Shown: positions 35,243-44,444 of the stretch, one piece after another
Numbering within the stretch: the stretch's first letter is position 1
Layout of the letters: every line of letters starts with the position of its first letter
NCBI GenBank assembly: GCA_020353535.1
Contig: CP070696.1
Span: 1,075,848 to 1,120,450 of the forward strand
DNA: 44,603 nucleotides
Reading direction: 5' to 3'
Origin: Spirochaetaceae bacterium
GTDB lineage: Bacteria > Spirochaetota > Spirochaetia > SZUA-6 > DRHE01
Notes under the pieces: model-generated
Seen by the model: the letters and a program-made list of their open reading frames with translations, nothing else
Told to the model about the DNA's origin: nothing
Databases searched by the model: none
Made by a program: the position numbers and the translations under genes

Positions 35243-35617
35243 TCAGTTTTTATCCTGCTCTTTAGTCGACTTCTTCTCGATGAGCTCCGTAACTTTGGCG
35301 GATTTCCCGACTCGATTGCGTATGTAGTACAACTTGGCTCTGCGCACCCGCCCCCGGCGGCTGATCTCGATTTTTTGGATTCTCGGTGAGTTCAGAGGAA
35401 AGGTCCTCTCCACCCCGATGCCGTATGAGATCTTGCGCGCCGTGAAGGTCTTGCGGATTCCTGCTCGCTTGATGGCGATGCACAGCCCCTCAAAGACCTG
35501 GACCCGTTCGGTCTTGCCTTCGATGATCTTGTAGTGAACTTTTAAAGTATCTCCGATTGAGAAATCGGGCAGATCGCTGCGTATCTGTTCGGCTTCGACT
35601 ACTCGTATCTTGCTCAT
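35243..35617 (-). CDS. rplS: Ribosomal protein L19
   Basis: 124 residues with [26 protein letters not shown] and [15 protein letters not shown], standard for L19 at the 30S-50S interface. Follows trmD by 16 nt. Confidence 0.97.
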   Translation of the reverse strand: MSKIRVVEAEQIRSDLPDFSIGDTLKVHYKIIEGKTERVQVFEGLCIAIKRAGIRKTFTARKISYGIGVERTFPLNSPRIQKIEISRRGRVRRAKLYYIRNRVGKSAKVTELIEKKSTKEQDKN

Positions 35618-35633
35618 CTCCCTCTCCTTTTAA

Positions 35634-36338
35634 TCATGGTTCTTGTTCCCTCTGCAAATCCGGCCTATTCCTGCGTGTTTTCTCGATGCTTTTCTCCCGC
35701 CGCCAACGCTCTATCTCGGCATGGTGTCCGGACATCAGAATCTCCGGGACCCTATGACCTCGAAACACCGCAGGACGGGTGTACTGCGGATATTCGAGCA
35801 GTCCCTGGGAGAAACTCTCCTCCACAAGAGATCCCTCGGTGATGACTCCTTTGAGAAGGCGCACCACCGTGTCGATGACCACCATGGCGGCTACTTCCCC
35901 GCCGTTCAGGATATAATCCCCAACGGAGATCTCGTCGGTCACGAACAGATCGATAATCCGCTGATCGATCCCCTCGTAGCGGCCGCAGATCAGGGCTACC
36001 CTCGGCGTTGCGGCTAACTCCTGGGCCAACCCTTGAGACCACAGTTTACCCGAGGGGGTAAGGTAAACAACCGGGATGCCGCCGCCCCGCCCTCCACGCT
36101 TCTGCTTCACCCCTGGCACCGATTCCAGCGCCTCCGCAAGGGGTTCGGGCTTGAGCACCATACCGGGACCGCCACCATAGGTGGCATCGTCACAAGTCCT
36201 GTGCCTGTCCCTGGCAAAATCCCGGATGTTGATCAGATCGAGCTCTACCTGATTCTGCTCCAGCGCCCGGCCCAGGATGGAGGAGCTTTTATATCCCTCG
36301 AAGATCTCCGGGAACAGGGTCAAAATGTGAAAGATCAC
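35634..36338 (-). CDS. trmD: tRNA (guanine-37-N1) methyltransferase
   Basis: 234 residues, SPOUT/knotted fold. N-terminal [33 protein letters not shown] and [23 protein letters not shown] (SAM knot). It methylates G37 of tRNAs to prevent frameshifting. GTG start overlapping the rimM stop by 4 nt. Confidence 0.97.
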   Translation of the reverse strand: MIFHILTLFPEIFEGYKSSSILGRALEQNQVELDLINIRDFARDRHRTCDDATYGGGPGMVLKPEPLAEALESVPGVKQKRGGRGGGIPVVYLTPSGKLWSQGLAQELAATPRVALICGRYEGIDQRIIDLFVTDEISVGDYILNGGEVAAMVVIDTVVRLLKGVITEGSLVEESFSQGLLEYPQYTRPAVFRGHRVPEILMSGHHAEIERWRREKSIEKTRRNRPDLQREQEP

Positions 36339-36853
36339 GGCATCTCGTACGCCTCGGTCAGCTCGATGCGTCGCTCTGCGACATCCACTTTGCCCACGAA
36401 ATGTTTGGAAAAGGGAACGATCAATCTCTTCCCCGTCGATGATTCCACTTCAAGGAAATCGCCGCCACCGCCCTCGGGAACAGCCACTACCAGACCGATC
36501 AGGGTTTGACCTTGAAACAGTCGGCATCCCTGAAGGTCCGCGACGTAGTACTCCTCTTCCCCGAGTACGCTGGCATGCCGGCGCTCGACCCAGATCAGTT
36601 GACCGCGATATTTATCCCCCTTCTCGCGGTCATCGATTCCCGCCAGCTTCACAAGCACAGCCTTGCCCGCAGCCCGTATATCCTCAACCTCGAAGAGCGT
36701 TTGCTTGCCGGCAGCTCCCACCTGGACGGCTTTCAGCCGCAGCAGATGCCCGATTTCTCCGGACAGGCTCCTGACCTTTAGGTACCCCTTAAGCCCGTGA
36801 CTTGTCTGAATCCTGCCGACGGCCAGCAATTGGGTATGATCTTCATCACCCAT
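36335..36853 (-). CDS. rimM: 16S rRNA processing protein RimM
   Basis: 172 residues; N-terminal barrel [17 protein letters not shown] and C-terminal PRC-barrel ([34 protein letters not shown]). Assists maturation of the 30S head by binding S19. Coupled to trmD. Confidence 0.96.
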   Translation of the reverse strand: MGDEDHTQLLAVGRIQTSHGLKGYLKVRSLSGEIGHLLRLKAVQVGAAGKQTLFEVEDIRAAGKAVLVKLAGIDDREKGDKYRGQLIWVERRHASVLGEEEYYVADLQGCRLFQGQTLIGLVVAVPEGGGGDFLEVESSTGKRLIVPFSKHFVGKVDVAERRIELTEAYEMP

Positions 36854-36863
36854 TTATACGCTT

Positions 36864-37097
36864 TCAGTCGAGTATTTCCAGCACCACCCTTTTTCCCGAT
36901 TTTGTCGAGGAAGCACTCAAGATGGTTCGAATTGCTTTGGCAATACGACCGTGCTTTCCGATGACCTTTCCGATATCACCTTCCGAAACCTTCAGTTCGA
37001 GGATTGTCGATTTTTCACCCTCGACCATATTCACCACGACTCCGCTGGGATCATCGACAAGAGACTTGGCGATGTATTCCACAAGTTCCTTTTCCAC
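36864..37097 (-). CDS. khpA: KH-domain RNA-binding protein (KhpA/YlqC)
   Basis: 77 residues, one KH domain with [18 protein letters not shown] as the GxxG loop. GTG start with GGAGG upstream. Placed between rpsP and rimM, as in Firmicutes and spirochaetes. Confidence 0.94.
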   Translation of the reverse strand: MEKELVEYIAKSLVDDPSGVVVNMVEGEKSTILELKVSEGDIGKVIGKHGRIAKAIRTILSASSTKSGKRVVLEILD

Positions 37098-37114
37098 ACG
37101 CGCCTCCTCCGGAT

Positions 37115-37369
37115 CTACCTGATTCGGAAATTGATGTTGTTCAGCAGTTTTTTGACGGTATCGCTGGGCTGAGCTCCCTTGTTCAACCAGTCCCGAACAC
37201 GCTCCTCCTTGACCTGGATTTGTTTTTCCTCGATCTCGATTGGATGGTAGAATCCCACCTCCTCGATCGTTCGCCCGTCCCTGGGACTCCGGGAGTCCAT
37301 CACCACAATCCTGTAGTAGGGTCGGCGTTTTGTACCAAATCGTTTCAATCTAATCCGTACGCTCAACAT
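37115..37369 (-). CDS. rpsP: Ribosomal protein S16
   Basis: 84 residues from ATG 37369, chosen because AGGAGG sits just before it and [20 protein letters not shown] is the family start; the frame continues to 37396 without support. Follows ffh by 7 nt. Confidence 0.97.
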   Translation of the reverse strand: MLSVRIRLKRFGTKRRPYYRIVVMDSRSPRDGRTIEEVGFYHPIEIEEKQIQVKEERVRDWLNKGAQPSDTVKKLLNNINFRIR

Positions 37370-37376
37370 CTGCCTC

Positions 37377-38714
37377 CTATGTCGCGGTTTGACCAAATTG
37401 AGACAGGAAAGCGCTCTGGGCTTTCTTGTTCTTGGCCATTTTTTTCATCATCAGTCGTGCTTTCTCGAATTTCCTTAAAAGCTTGTTCACATCGTACACG
37501 GCGGTGCCGCTGCCTCTGGCGATACGCTTCCTCCTGCTCGGACCGATAATGCGGTGGTTGCGCCGCTCCGGCCGGGTCATGGAGAGAATGATCGCCTCTT
37601 CCCGTTTCATCTCCTGTTCGTCGATCTGACTTTCGTCCAGCGCACCGCGGGCACCGGGAATCATCTCGATCAGAGACTGCAGGCTCCCCATTTTACGCAC
37701 CCGGCGGAACTGATCCAGATAGTCTTCCAGCGTAAAGCTGGCCCTCGCGATCTTCTCCTGCAGCTGCTCCGCCTCCTGGACATCGATCGCCTCTTGAGCC
37801 TTTTCAACCAGGGTTACCACATCCCCCATGCCCAGGATCCGGGTCGCGATACGCTCCGGGTAGAAGGGCTCTAAATCCCCGAGCTTCTCACCGGTGCCGA
37901 TGAACTTGATCGGTTTGCCGGTGATGCTCTTCACCGAAAGCGCGGCCCCGCCTCTGGCATCCGAATCGAACTTGCTCAAGATCACCCCTGTGAGCTCCAG
38001 CTGTTCGTCAAAGGCTTTAGCGATATCTACGGCGGACTGGCCGGTCATCGCATCCGCAACCAGCAGAACCTCGTCCGCCGCCGCCGCCTTCTTGACGGAG
38101 CGGATCTCCTCCATCATCTCCGCATCGATCTGCAGCCGTCCGGAGGTATCGATGATCGCGGTGTCGTACTGCTGCCGGGCGGCGTACTGCAGGCCCCGGG
38201 TCACCACCCTTACGGGATTTTTTTCCGCCTCTTTGTAGATCCCCACTCCGCCCTGATCCGCCAGGATCGACAGCTGCTCCACGGCGGCGGGCCGAACCAG
38301 ATCGGCCGCCACCAGCAGGGGTTTCCTGCCCGAATCTTTCAGGGACACAGCCAGTTTAGCGGCCGTGGTGGTTTTCCCCGAACCCTGCAGCCCTAGAAGA
38401 AGAATCACCGACAGGGTATCCGGGCCCTTAAGCTTCAGCTCCTGCCGGCTGTCACCCAGCAGTTTCACCAGCTTGTCGTGAACGATCTTGACGAACTGCT
38501 GGCCGGGTGCCACGGACCGCAGAATCCTCTCGCCCAGGGCTTCCTCGCTCGTCTGATTGACGAAACGACGGACCACCCGCAGGGACGCATCCGCCTCCAG
38601 CAAGGCCAGCTTTATCTCGCCGATGGCATCCTGGATGTTCTTCTCCGAGATATGCGCCTTGCCGGAGATTTGGCGTACAATATCTGTCAGTTTGTCCGAA
38701 ATTCGTTCCAGCAT
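37377..38714 (-). CDS. ffh: Signal recognition particle GTPase Ffh
   Basis: 445 residues from ATG 38714 ([18 protein letters not shown]). N domain to about 90; G domain with P-loop GLQGSGKTT near 107-115, DTSGRLQID (usually DTAGR) and [11 protein letters not shown] (usually TKLDGDAKGG). The methionine-rich M domain from about 310 ends [16 protein letters not shown]. Targets membrane proteins with 4.5S RNA, which is not in this window. Promoter geometry leaves almost no leader. Confidence 0.96.
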   Translation of the reverse strand: MLERISDKLTDIVRQISGKAHISEKNIQDAIGEIKLALLEADASLRVVRRFVNQTSEEALGERILRSVAPGQQFVKIVHDKLVKLLGDSRQELKLKGPDTLSVILLLGLQGSGKTTTAAKLAVSLKDSGRKPLLVAADLVRPAAVEQLSILADQGGVGIYKEAEKNPVRVVTRGLQYAARQQYDTAIIDTSGRLQIDAEMMEEIRSVKKAAAADEVLLVADAMTGQSAVDIAKAFDEQLELTGVILSKFDSDARGGAALSVKSITGKPIKFIGTGEKLGDLEPFYPERIATRILGMGDVVTLVEKAQEAIDVQEAEQLQEKIARASFTLEDYLDQFRRVRKMGSLQSLIEMIPGARGALDESQIDEQEMKREEAIILSMTRPERRNHRIIGPSRRKRIARGSGTAVYDVNKLLRKFEKARLMMKKMAKNKKAQSAFLSQFGQTAT

Positions 38715-38727
38715 AAATGTCCCTGAA

Positions 38728-38756
38728 TATATACTGTTATTCCGAGCCCTTGTCAA
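38728..38756 (-). promoter_or_regulatory. Promoter of the ffh-rpsP operon
   Basis: Perfect TTGACA (38751-38756), 17-bp spacer, TATATA (38728-38733). Start near 38721, only about 7 nt before the ATG at 38714. An AGGG lies at the expected start point and so would hardly be in the mRNA. Confidence 0.7.
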
Positions 38757-38794
38757 CGACTATCGCTGGACCGAGGAGGGACGCGACGGGATCG

Positions 38795-40366
38795 TTACTG
38801 AACGAGAAAAAAGTGTCGGTTCAGATAATTGAGCCGCTCCTTAGCCCGATCGGCGTAGCGACTTTCAGGAAATAAATCATACAGCAGACGGTAGTAGTCC
38901 CGCGCCGCTTCCAGATTCCGATGGGGGGAATCGACCTCGTAGATGCGGGCCAGGCGATAGTACACCTCATCTAGACTCTTTCCATCCGGGTAGCGGCGGA
39001 TGTACTGCTTGAGGGCCTGAATAGCGACCTCAAGGTGCTGGTTCTCGGTTTGAAAGCGCGCCACCTCGAGCAGCTCGGCGCCGATTTGGGCGGATTCCAG
39101 GCTGACCATGAAGGGCATGCCTTCCATCAGCAATCCGTTATCCTTCAGCGCGATGCTGGAGCGTACCAGTCCCACTGCGGCCCGATCGCCATACTCGCCC
39201 GCCAGTCCCAGATTCTGCCGGTAGTACTTAGCCGCGGCCTGATACTCTCCGGTTATCTCATAGCAGGCGGCCAGTCGATCGTTGAGATAGGGATCGCCGC
39301 TGCGCATATTCCGCAAGTACTCGATCAGAGCGAGTTCATACTCGCCAAGGTCGAAGAGTGCATCCGCGGTTTCGATCGCAGGTCCCGGCACAGCCGCCGT
39401 TCCGGCATGCACACCCTGCTGTTGCCTCTCCACAGCGACAGCGAAATCTTGATCAGGGAGTATGCGAAGATGGACGATCTGGTTACGGAGAACGGCCTGC
39501 TGATTATCCTGAAATTGAAAGGAAAGCTCATACTCTCCGTAGTCGACGGCTTTGAAGTCAAAGGACGTCCGTCCCTGCAAGTTCCGTTTGGATACATAAT
39601 CGATGCCCCGTTGATCGGCTGAAGCGGACTCCCCGGCGGTTTTAAAGCCCACAAAAATCCAGCCGCTTCCCTCCAGGTCGATTGCGATCGGATCTCCCCG
39701 ACGGGCCACCAATTCCCTCTGCTCAACGATTGGCTGCGATCGGGTTGCGAAGGGCACGGCGCTCTCGGTTGGTTGCCTTCGCGCCGGCGCTGCCGGCGGT
39801 GTTGCAAGCTCCACCCTCGTCACCGGCGCCATCCGCGCCACCGGCTCCGCCTGCGCTGCCCGGGTCACAGGTTCCGTCCGCCCCATCGGCTGCGGCCGCG
39901 CTGCAGGCTCCTGGCGCACCGGTACCTCCGCCGGAGAGGCGGTCGCCGCAGAACTCTCGAGCTTCAGCGCCTCCGGGATGGAGGTCGGCGAAGTAAGCCG
40001 AAATCCCCGTGCCCGAGTCGGGAAGTACGGTACGGACACCGGAGGCGGCTCAGCCTCGGGTTGATGTTTCACAACCGGCAGGTCAGAGACGGCGTCCGGG
40101 ATCTCTCGGTTTTGAATTGCTACCGGAATCGAAAGACTCATCGGAACCAGCGGCATTCCCGGCTCAGGCAGCTGCCGGTTCAGTACCAGCTTAGCCGCCT
40201 GAGGAGGAAGCGGCCTGGGCAGGGTTAAAATGATTCGCCCGCTATCGATTGCTTCAGCGTCGGTCTGAACATCGGGCTGCGGAACGACTTTCCCTGTCTC
40301 GATACTCTGGCAGCCGGCGGCCAGGATTAGGCCTGCCGCCGCGAGAAGACGGATTCGAGTGTTCAT
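38795..40366 (-). CDS. TPR-containing lipoprotein, unknown function
   Basis: 523 residues. Lipoprotein signal LAAAGLILAAGC; ribosome site GGAGGGG. A long Pro/Ala/Arg-rich low-complexity region (about 110-215) has loose repeats of EPVTRxxQAEPVARMAPVTR type. A beta-rich domain (about 215-310) follows, then TPR-like helices to the end (YELALIEYLRN, YQAAAKYYRQNL, HLEVAIQALKQYIRRYPDGK, AARDYYRLLYDLFPES). The layout suggests an envelope protein with a flexible linker and protein-binding TPRs. It lies 33 nt after the membrane-protein gene. Confidence 0.8.
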   Translation of the reverse strand: MNTRIRLLAAAGLILAAGCQSIETGKVVPQPDVQTDAEAIDSGRIILTLPRPLPPQAAKLVLNRQLPEPGMPLVPMSLSIPVAIQNREIPDAVSDLPVVKHQPEAEPPPVSVPYFPTRARGFRLTSPTSIPEALKLESSAATASPAEVPVRQEPAARPQPMGRTEPVTRAAQAEPVARMAPVTRVELATPPAAPARRQPTESAVPFATRSQPIVEQRELVARRGDPIAIDLEGSGWIFVGFKTAGESASADQRGIDYVSKRNLQGRTSFDFKAVDYGEYELSFQFQDNQQAVLRNQIVHLRILPDQDFAVAVERQQQGVHAGTAAVPGPAIETADALFDLGEYELALIEYLRNMRSGDPYLNDRLAACYEITGEYQAAAKYYRQNLGLAGEYGDRAAVGLVRSSIALKDNGLLMEGMPFMVSLESAQIGAELLEVARFQTENQHLEVAIQALKQYIRRYPDGKSLDEVYYRLARIYEVDSPHRNLEAARDYYRLLYDLFPESRYADRAKERLNYLNRHFFLVQ

Positions 40367-40399
40367 TTTTGTTCCCCTCCCAATAAACCCCTTGAAACG

Positions 40400-40891
40400 T
40401 CAAGGGATATCTTCGAACAACTTCTCTATTCTGCGATCGTTCTCCCGCCGGATGAGATCCATAGCAATTTCTTCCAGCGGGATCCAATAGCGCTTGACCT
40501 GTTCCTCTGTCCAGCGATCCATCTTGGGCCGAAGCAGGTAAGGCTCGCTGCTATCCTCCTGGGCAACCTGAGGCGGCATAAAATCGTGAATGCTGAGAGC
40601 ATCCTCCGAGCCGATCACGGAGCCGGTACGCTGCCCGGTTTGGGTATCTTTTTCCGAGAAATCATCGATGATCTGCTCGATGGATGAAGCCGGCACCCTC
40701 TCGATTTCCGGCTCTGTCGTCACGGCACCGCCGTCTGTTCCGGAAAGCAGCACAAAGAGGGTGATCAGAACGGATAGGACGAAGAGGGTGGAAAACAGGG
40801 CGATCCTCAACGTTCTTGCAGGTATTTGCGAGACGGCACTTTTGAGGAATGCCAGTCTAAGCGTAGCTCTTCTCCTCAATCCGGTTTTCAA
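40400..40891 (-). CDS. Single-span membrane protein, unknown function
   Basis: Up to 163 residues with a basic N-terminus, one membrane helix (IALFSTLFVLSVLITLFVLLSG, about 30-51) and an acidic tail outside. No family recognised. The start is uncertain: TTG 40891 overlaps the smc end by 35 nt, and a second TTG at about residue 28 is possible. Probably co-expressed with smc and the TPR lipoprotein. Confidence 0.65.
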   Translation of the reverse strand: MKTGLRRRATLRLAFLKSAVSQIPARTLRIALFSTLFVLSVLITLFVLLSGTDGGAVTTEPEIERVPASSIEQIIDDFSEKDTQTGQRTGSVIGSEDALSIHDFMPPQVAQEDSSEPYLLRPKMDRWTEEQVKRYWIPLEEIAMDLIRRENDRRIEKLFEDIP

Positions 40892-43661
40892 GTCGGACGG
40901 TTACGATCTTGGAGATTCCCGATTCCTCCATCGTCACTCCTAAAAGCGTATCGGCGCAGGCGATGGTCTTTTTATTGTGGGTTACCACGATGAATTGAGA
41001 GTTACCGGCGAACTCCTTGAGCACATGCACAAAGCGGCTCACGTTCTGGTCATCCAAGGCCGCGTCGATTTCATCGAGGATGCAAAACGGCGAAGGTCTG
41101 ACCATGAAGAAGGCGAACAGCAGGGCGATGGCGGTCAGAGATTTTTCCCCGCCCGACAACAGGTTTATGTTTTCCAGCTTTTTACCCGGAGGTTGCGCGT
41201 AGATATCGATTCCGGACTCCAGCACATTGTCCGGATCCAACAGCTTGAGCTCGGCCCGTCCCCCGCCGAAGAGCCTGCGGAACATCAGGTGGAAATTCTT
41301 GCGAATCGTGTTGTACGTATCCAGGAATAGATCGGAGGATTCGCTGTGGATCTCCTCGGTAATCCTCTTCAGGTCTCTGGAAGCCTGGCGCAGATCATCT
41401 AGCTGAGCGGTGAGAAACCGGTATCGTTCACTGATCTCTCGGAACTCTTCGGGAGCCATCAGATTAACCTGACCCAGCGCCCGCATCTGTTCCCGTAGTT
41501 CCTGGTGACCTGCCTTGAGATCCTTCAGCGGGCCGTCGACCTCGTGGATTCGGAATTCGAACTCCGAAAGATCCCGGGAGTGAACCTCGCTGAAATTGCT
41601 GTACAGATTGCGAATTTCCGCTTTAGTCTCGGCAAGCTCGATCTGCAGCTGCTCGACGTTGACCTGTTCCCGCTCCAGCGCGGCCAGTTTGTTCTTCAAC
41701 TCCTTTTCCGTGGTAACCAGAGTCTTGTTCTGGCTGCTGATCTCCTTCTCCAGCCGGGACAGCTCCTTCCTGATCTTCCTGTTTTCCTCTTCCAGGGCGC
41801 TTCTCTGATCCGACAGGTCGCTGATTTGCGTATCCAGGTCTGCAGAACGTTTTCGGGACTCCTCGATCTGTCTGGTATTTTGGGTGAGCTGGTCCTGCTG
41901 ATCCGCGATCTGTTCTTGAAGACGCTCCATGTCGCTCTGAAGGCTCGTTTTCTGGGTATGAGTCTGCGCCCGGTTGACCCGAAGCTGCTCAAGGGTCCCC
42001 CGGTACTCGGCTATTTTGGAGTTGAGACTTTGGTTCTCCTTTCTCAATGACTCGGCGGCCTCCCGCTTTTCGGTCCTCACTCGGAGATTCTCCGTGATTC
42101 TGTTGTCCAGTTCCCGCTTTTTGGTAATGATTCCCTCGGGCGCGAGGAACTCCTCCAGAAACACCGGTGTGCAGCGCCGATACTGCTCGAATAGCTCCGC
42201 CAACTCTTTTATCTTGGCCAGGGATTCCTCGAGTAGTGTTTGCAGGGTGTCGAGCAACTGGTCCTGTTCTCCCCCGCCTACGCCCGTCAGCGAGCGGTAG
42301 TCGTTGAGGAGCTCCGAACGTCCCCGCATTTGTATGCGCATCGACTCCAGGACCTCGCCGATTTTGACTTCGATTCTTTCGCGGTCCTTGGCCGAGTACC
42401 CCAGTTCCTTCAATCGCTGATCCAGCTGGGTAACGATATCGTCGGTCAAGGTTCGCAGGTCCAGTCGCAGAGCTTCCACTGTGGACTCGAGGGAGGTAGC
42501 CTCATCCCGGAGGCGTTGAACCTTGCCCTCGTTTTCCTTGATCCTGGCTTCGAAACGATGAATATCCTCTTCAAAAGCTCTGATGTTCTTTTCCACATCC
42601 ACGATCCGGGATTCCAGCTCCGAAAGCTCCTGCTGTCGACGGATCGTCTCTCCCCGGAGCTGTTCGATCTTCCGCTCCAACGAATGGGCTCTGTCCTGCT
42701 CCGTCGCTATATGCTTGCTGATCTCCTCCCGCCGCTCTCGAAGCATCGCGATCTGGTTTTCCTTGTTGTTTTTCTCCAAATCGATCTGGTAAAGCTTCTT
42801 TTGATTCTCGATCAGGTGGGACTCCATGGAATTCACCTGATCGATGCTCCGCTCCATGTTCTCCCGGATCGAATCGATGCCTTCTTTAAGGGCGCTTCGC
42901 CCCTCGCTGCGCTCCTCCAGCTGCCGATCCAGATTGTCCTGCCTCTCCATCAATCCTTTGAGCCTAAGCAACTGGATATCCAACTCGATCTGGAAGATAT
43001 CCTCCTTGAGGCGACGGTAGCTTTCGGTTTTCTCTGCCTGTGTTTTCAGGGTATCGTAGCTTCGCTTGACCTCGCCCACGATCCCCTCTACCTGGCGCAT
43101 GTTCTCCTGGGTTTTTTCGAGCTTCCGTTCCGCCTCCAAACCTCTGATCCGGTAGGTTGTGATTCCCGCGGCTTCCTCGAAAATTCCGCGACGATCTTCG
43201 GGTTTTGTAGACAGGATCTGGTCTATCCTGCCCTGTTCCATGATCGAATAGGCGGATTTCCCGATTCCGGTATTGAAAAACAGCTCTCGGATCTCCCGGA
43301 GACGCACCGAGCGGTTATTGATGGAATACTCCCCCTCCCCCGATCGGAAAAGACGCCGTTTTATGGATATCTCTGCCACATCCAGCGGCAGCTGTCCGCT
43401 GTCATTGCCCATGAGGAGGTTGGCTTCGGCGATGCTGAGAGCTTTGCGGTTCTCGGTGCCGCTGAATATGATATCTTCCATCTTGTCAGCGCGGAGGGTT
43501 TTCGCGGATTGTTCGCCCAGAACCCACTTGATGGCGTCGACTATGTTACTCTTCCCGCACCCATTGGGACCGAGCAGAGCGGTAATACCCTGGGCAAAAT
43601 CGATGCGGATTTTATCGGGAAAAGATTTGAAACCGAGAAGTTCTATGGCTCGTAGATGCAC
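40857..43661 (-). CDS. smc: Chromosome segregation protein SMC (short form)
   Basis: 934 residues; typical SMC has about 1,150-1,190. N-terminal ATPase half has Walker A GPNGCGKSN at 31-39 and KWVLGEQSAKTLR. The C-terminal half has the signature LLSGGEKSLTAIALLFAFF and Walker B FCILDEIDAALDD. Long coiled coils fill the rest. The centre, where the roughly 150-200-residue hinge belongs, has only a short segment (SLTGVGGG near 455, then YRRCTPVFLEEFLAPEGIITKK near 485-510). None of the hinge glycine motifs is recognisable. GTG start with GGAGGG. It condenses and segregates chromosomes with ScpA/ScpB, which are not in the window. Confidence 0.93.
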   Translation of the reverse strand: MHLRAIELLGFKSFPDKIRIDFAQGITALLGPNGCGKSNIVDAIKWVLGEQSAKTLRADKMEDIIFSGTENRKALSIAEANLLMGNDSGQLPLDVAEISIKRRLFRSGEGEYSINNRSVRLREIRELFFNTGIGKSAYSIMEQGRIDQILSTKPEDRRGIFEEAAGITTYRIRGLEAERKLEKTQENMRQVEGIVGEVKRSYDTLKTQAEKTESYRRLKEDIFQIELDIQLLRLKGLMERQDNLDRQLEERSEGRSALKEGIDSIRENMERSIDQVNSMESHLIENQKKLYQIDLEKNNKENQIAMLRERREEISKHIATEQDRAHSLERKIEQLRGETIRRQQELSELESRIVDVEKNIRAFEEDIHRFEARIKENEGKVQRLRDEATSLESTVEALRLDLRTLTDDIVTQLDQRLKELGYSAKDRERIEVKIGEVLESMRIQMRGRSELLNDYRSLTGVGGGEQDQLLDTLQTLLEESLAKIKELAELFEQYRRCTPVFLEEFLAPEGIITKKRELDNRITENLRVRTEKREAAESLRKENQSLNSKIAEYRGTLEQLRVNRAQTHTQKTSLQSDMERLQEQIADQQDQLTQNTRQIEESRKRSADLDTQISDLSDQRSALEEENRKIRKELSRLEKEISSQNKTLVTTEKELKNKLAALEREQVNVEQLQIELAETKAEIRNLYSNFSEVHSRDLSEFEFRIHEVDGPLKDLKAGHQELREQMRALGQVNLMAPEEFREISERYRFLTAQLDDLRQASRDLKRITEEIHSESSDLFLDTYNTIRKNFHLMFRRLFGGGRAELKLLDPDNVLESGIDIYAQPPGKKLENINLLSGGEKSLTAIALLFAFFMVRPSPFCILDEIDAALDDQNVSRFVHVLKEFAGNSQFIVVTHNKKTIACADTLLGVTMEESGISKIVTVRLENRIEEKSYA

Positions 43662-43679
43662 CTACCCTCCCAGCGAGAC

Positions 43680-43755
43680 GACATTGGACTGTTTAAAGTG
43701 TAGCACTCGAGTATCTTTTCCGTCAAGTTTGACGTTGGACGGTTTGACATTGTAC
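43680..43755. repeat. Three copies of GAC(A/G)TTG(G/T)AC upstream of smc
   Basis: Copies at 43680-43689, 43731-43740 and 43746-43755, all on the plus strand. The last two lie in a direct repeat (GTTTGACGTTGGACG, then GTTTGACATTGTACG). They flank the smc promoter. Confidence 0.45.
43697..43726 (-). promoter_or_regulatory. Promoter of smc
   Basis: TTGACG (43721-43726), 18-bp spacer, TACACT (43697-43702). The start near 43690 gives a leader of about 29 nt with a GGAGGG ribosome site. Confidence 0.5.
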
Positions 43756-43935
43756 GTCCGCAGCTTGAAAAGGCAATAGGCACCAACGGTCATAGCCGTC
43801 CCACCCTGTTTTTCAGAAAAATAGTACTTCTGTGGTACAAATCAACAGCAGAAATCATAAAAATTTCCGATTGCGCTTCTTTATTAGTTGTGAAACATAT
43901 AGTTACGCAACACCTAGTACTGCAGAGCGTAGGAA

Positions 43936-44433
43936 ATGTCACATGCCCTACTAGATACCCAAAAACTCAGACGATACGACGAAAGAGCATTAGACGTTCT
44001 TTACCGCAGCATCGAAGAGCTTCGGGAAAAGCGATTGACCCGGCATGAAGTATTCAGCATCTACAACGAAGGTGTTAGAATTGTATTTGCCGGGCACGGA
44101 TTGAACTATGCACCGGAGCTGAACTATGCCCTTTTTTATAGTAAGGTTCGTACGCTGTCACCTTTGGTTATGACCGTCAAATGTTTCGCCCTGAGAGGCG
44201 AATCCCACGCCGAGGTTATTCGACAAGGTTCTCCCGGTCAGCTCATCGTTGCGGGAACTGTACGTAACAGAAAATTCACCGGCGTAAGCACCACCTGGAT
44301 GAAGGGTATTCAACCGGATTCGGGTCGGCATTCTTTCGGTTTATTCATGAATGATCTTCTCCTCGATTATTACGGTATCGAACGAGAGCCGGGTTGGTCC
44401 GATCAGAGTTATCAGATTTGGGGTTTCGCCTAA
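43936..44433 (+). CDS. Conserved-looking protein of unknown function
   Basis: 165 residues, no signal peptide or membrane span. N-terminal charged helix ([27 protein letters not shown] in pieces), then a mixed region with [21 protein letters not shown]. It ends with [26 protein letters not shown]. Real-gene codon pattern; AGGA directly before the ATG. It lies 11 nt before rnhB, so co-transcription is likely. I recognise no family. Confidence 0.7.
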   Translation: MSHALLDTQKLRRYDERALDVLYRSIEELREKRLTRHEVFSIYNEGVRIVFAGHGLNYAPELNYALFYSKVRTLSPLVMTVKCFALRGESHAEVIRQGSPGQLIVAGTVRNRKFTGVSTTWMKGIQPDSGRHSFGLFMNDLLLDYYGIEREPGWSDQSYQIWGFA

Positions 44434-44444
44434 AAGGGCTACAA

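Noticed and set aside
42240..43655. 471-residue open frame on the plus strand
   Set aside because: It is the antisense shadow of smc, whose ATPase motifs and start are certain on the minus strand.
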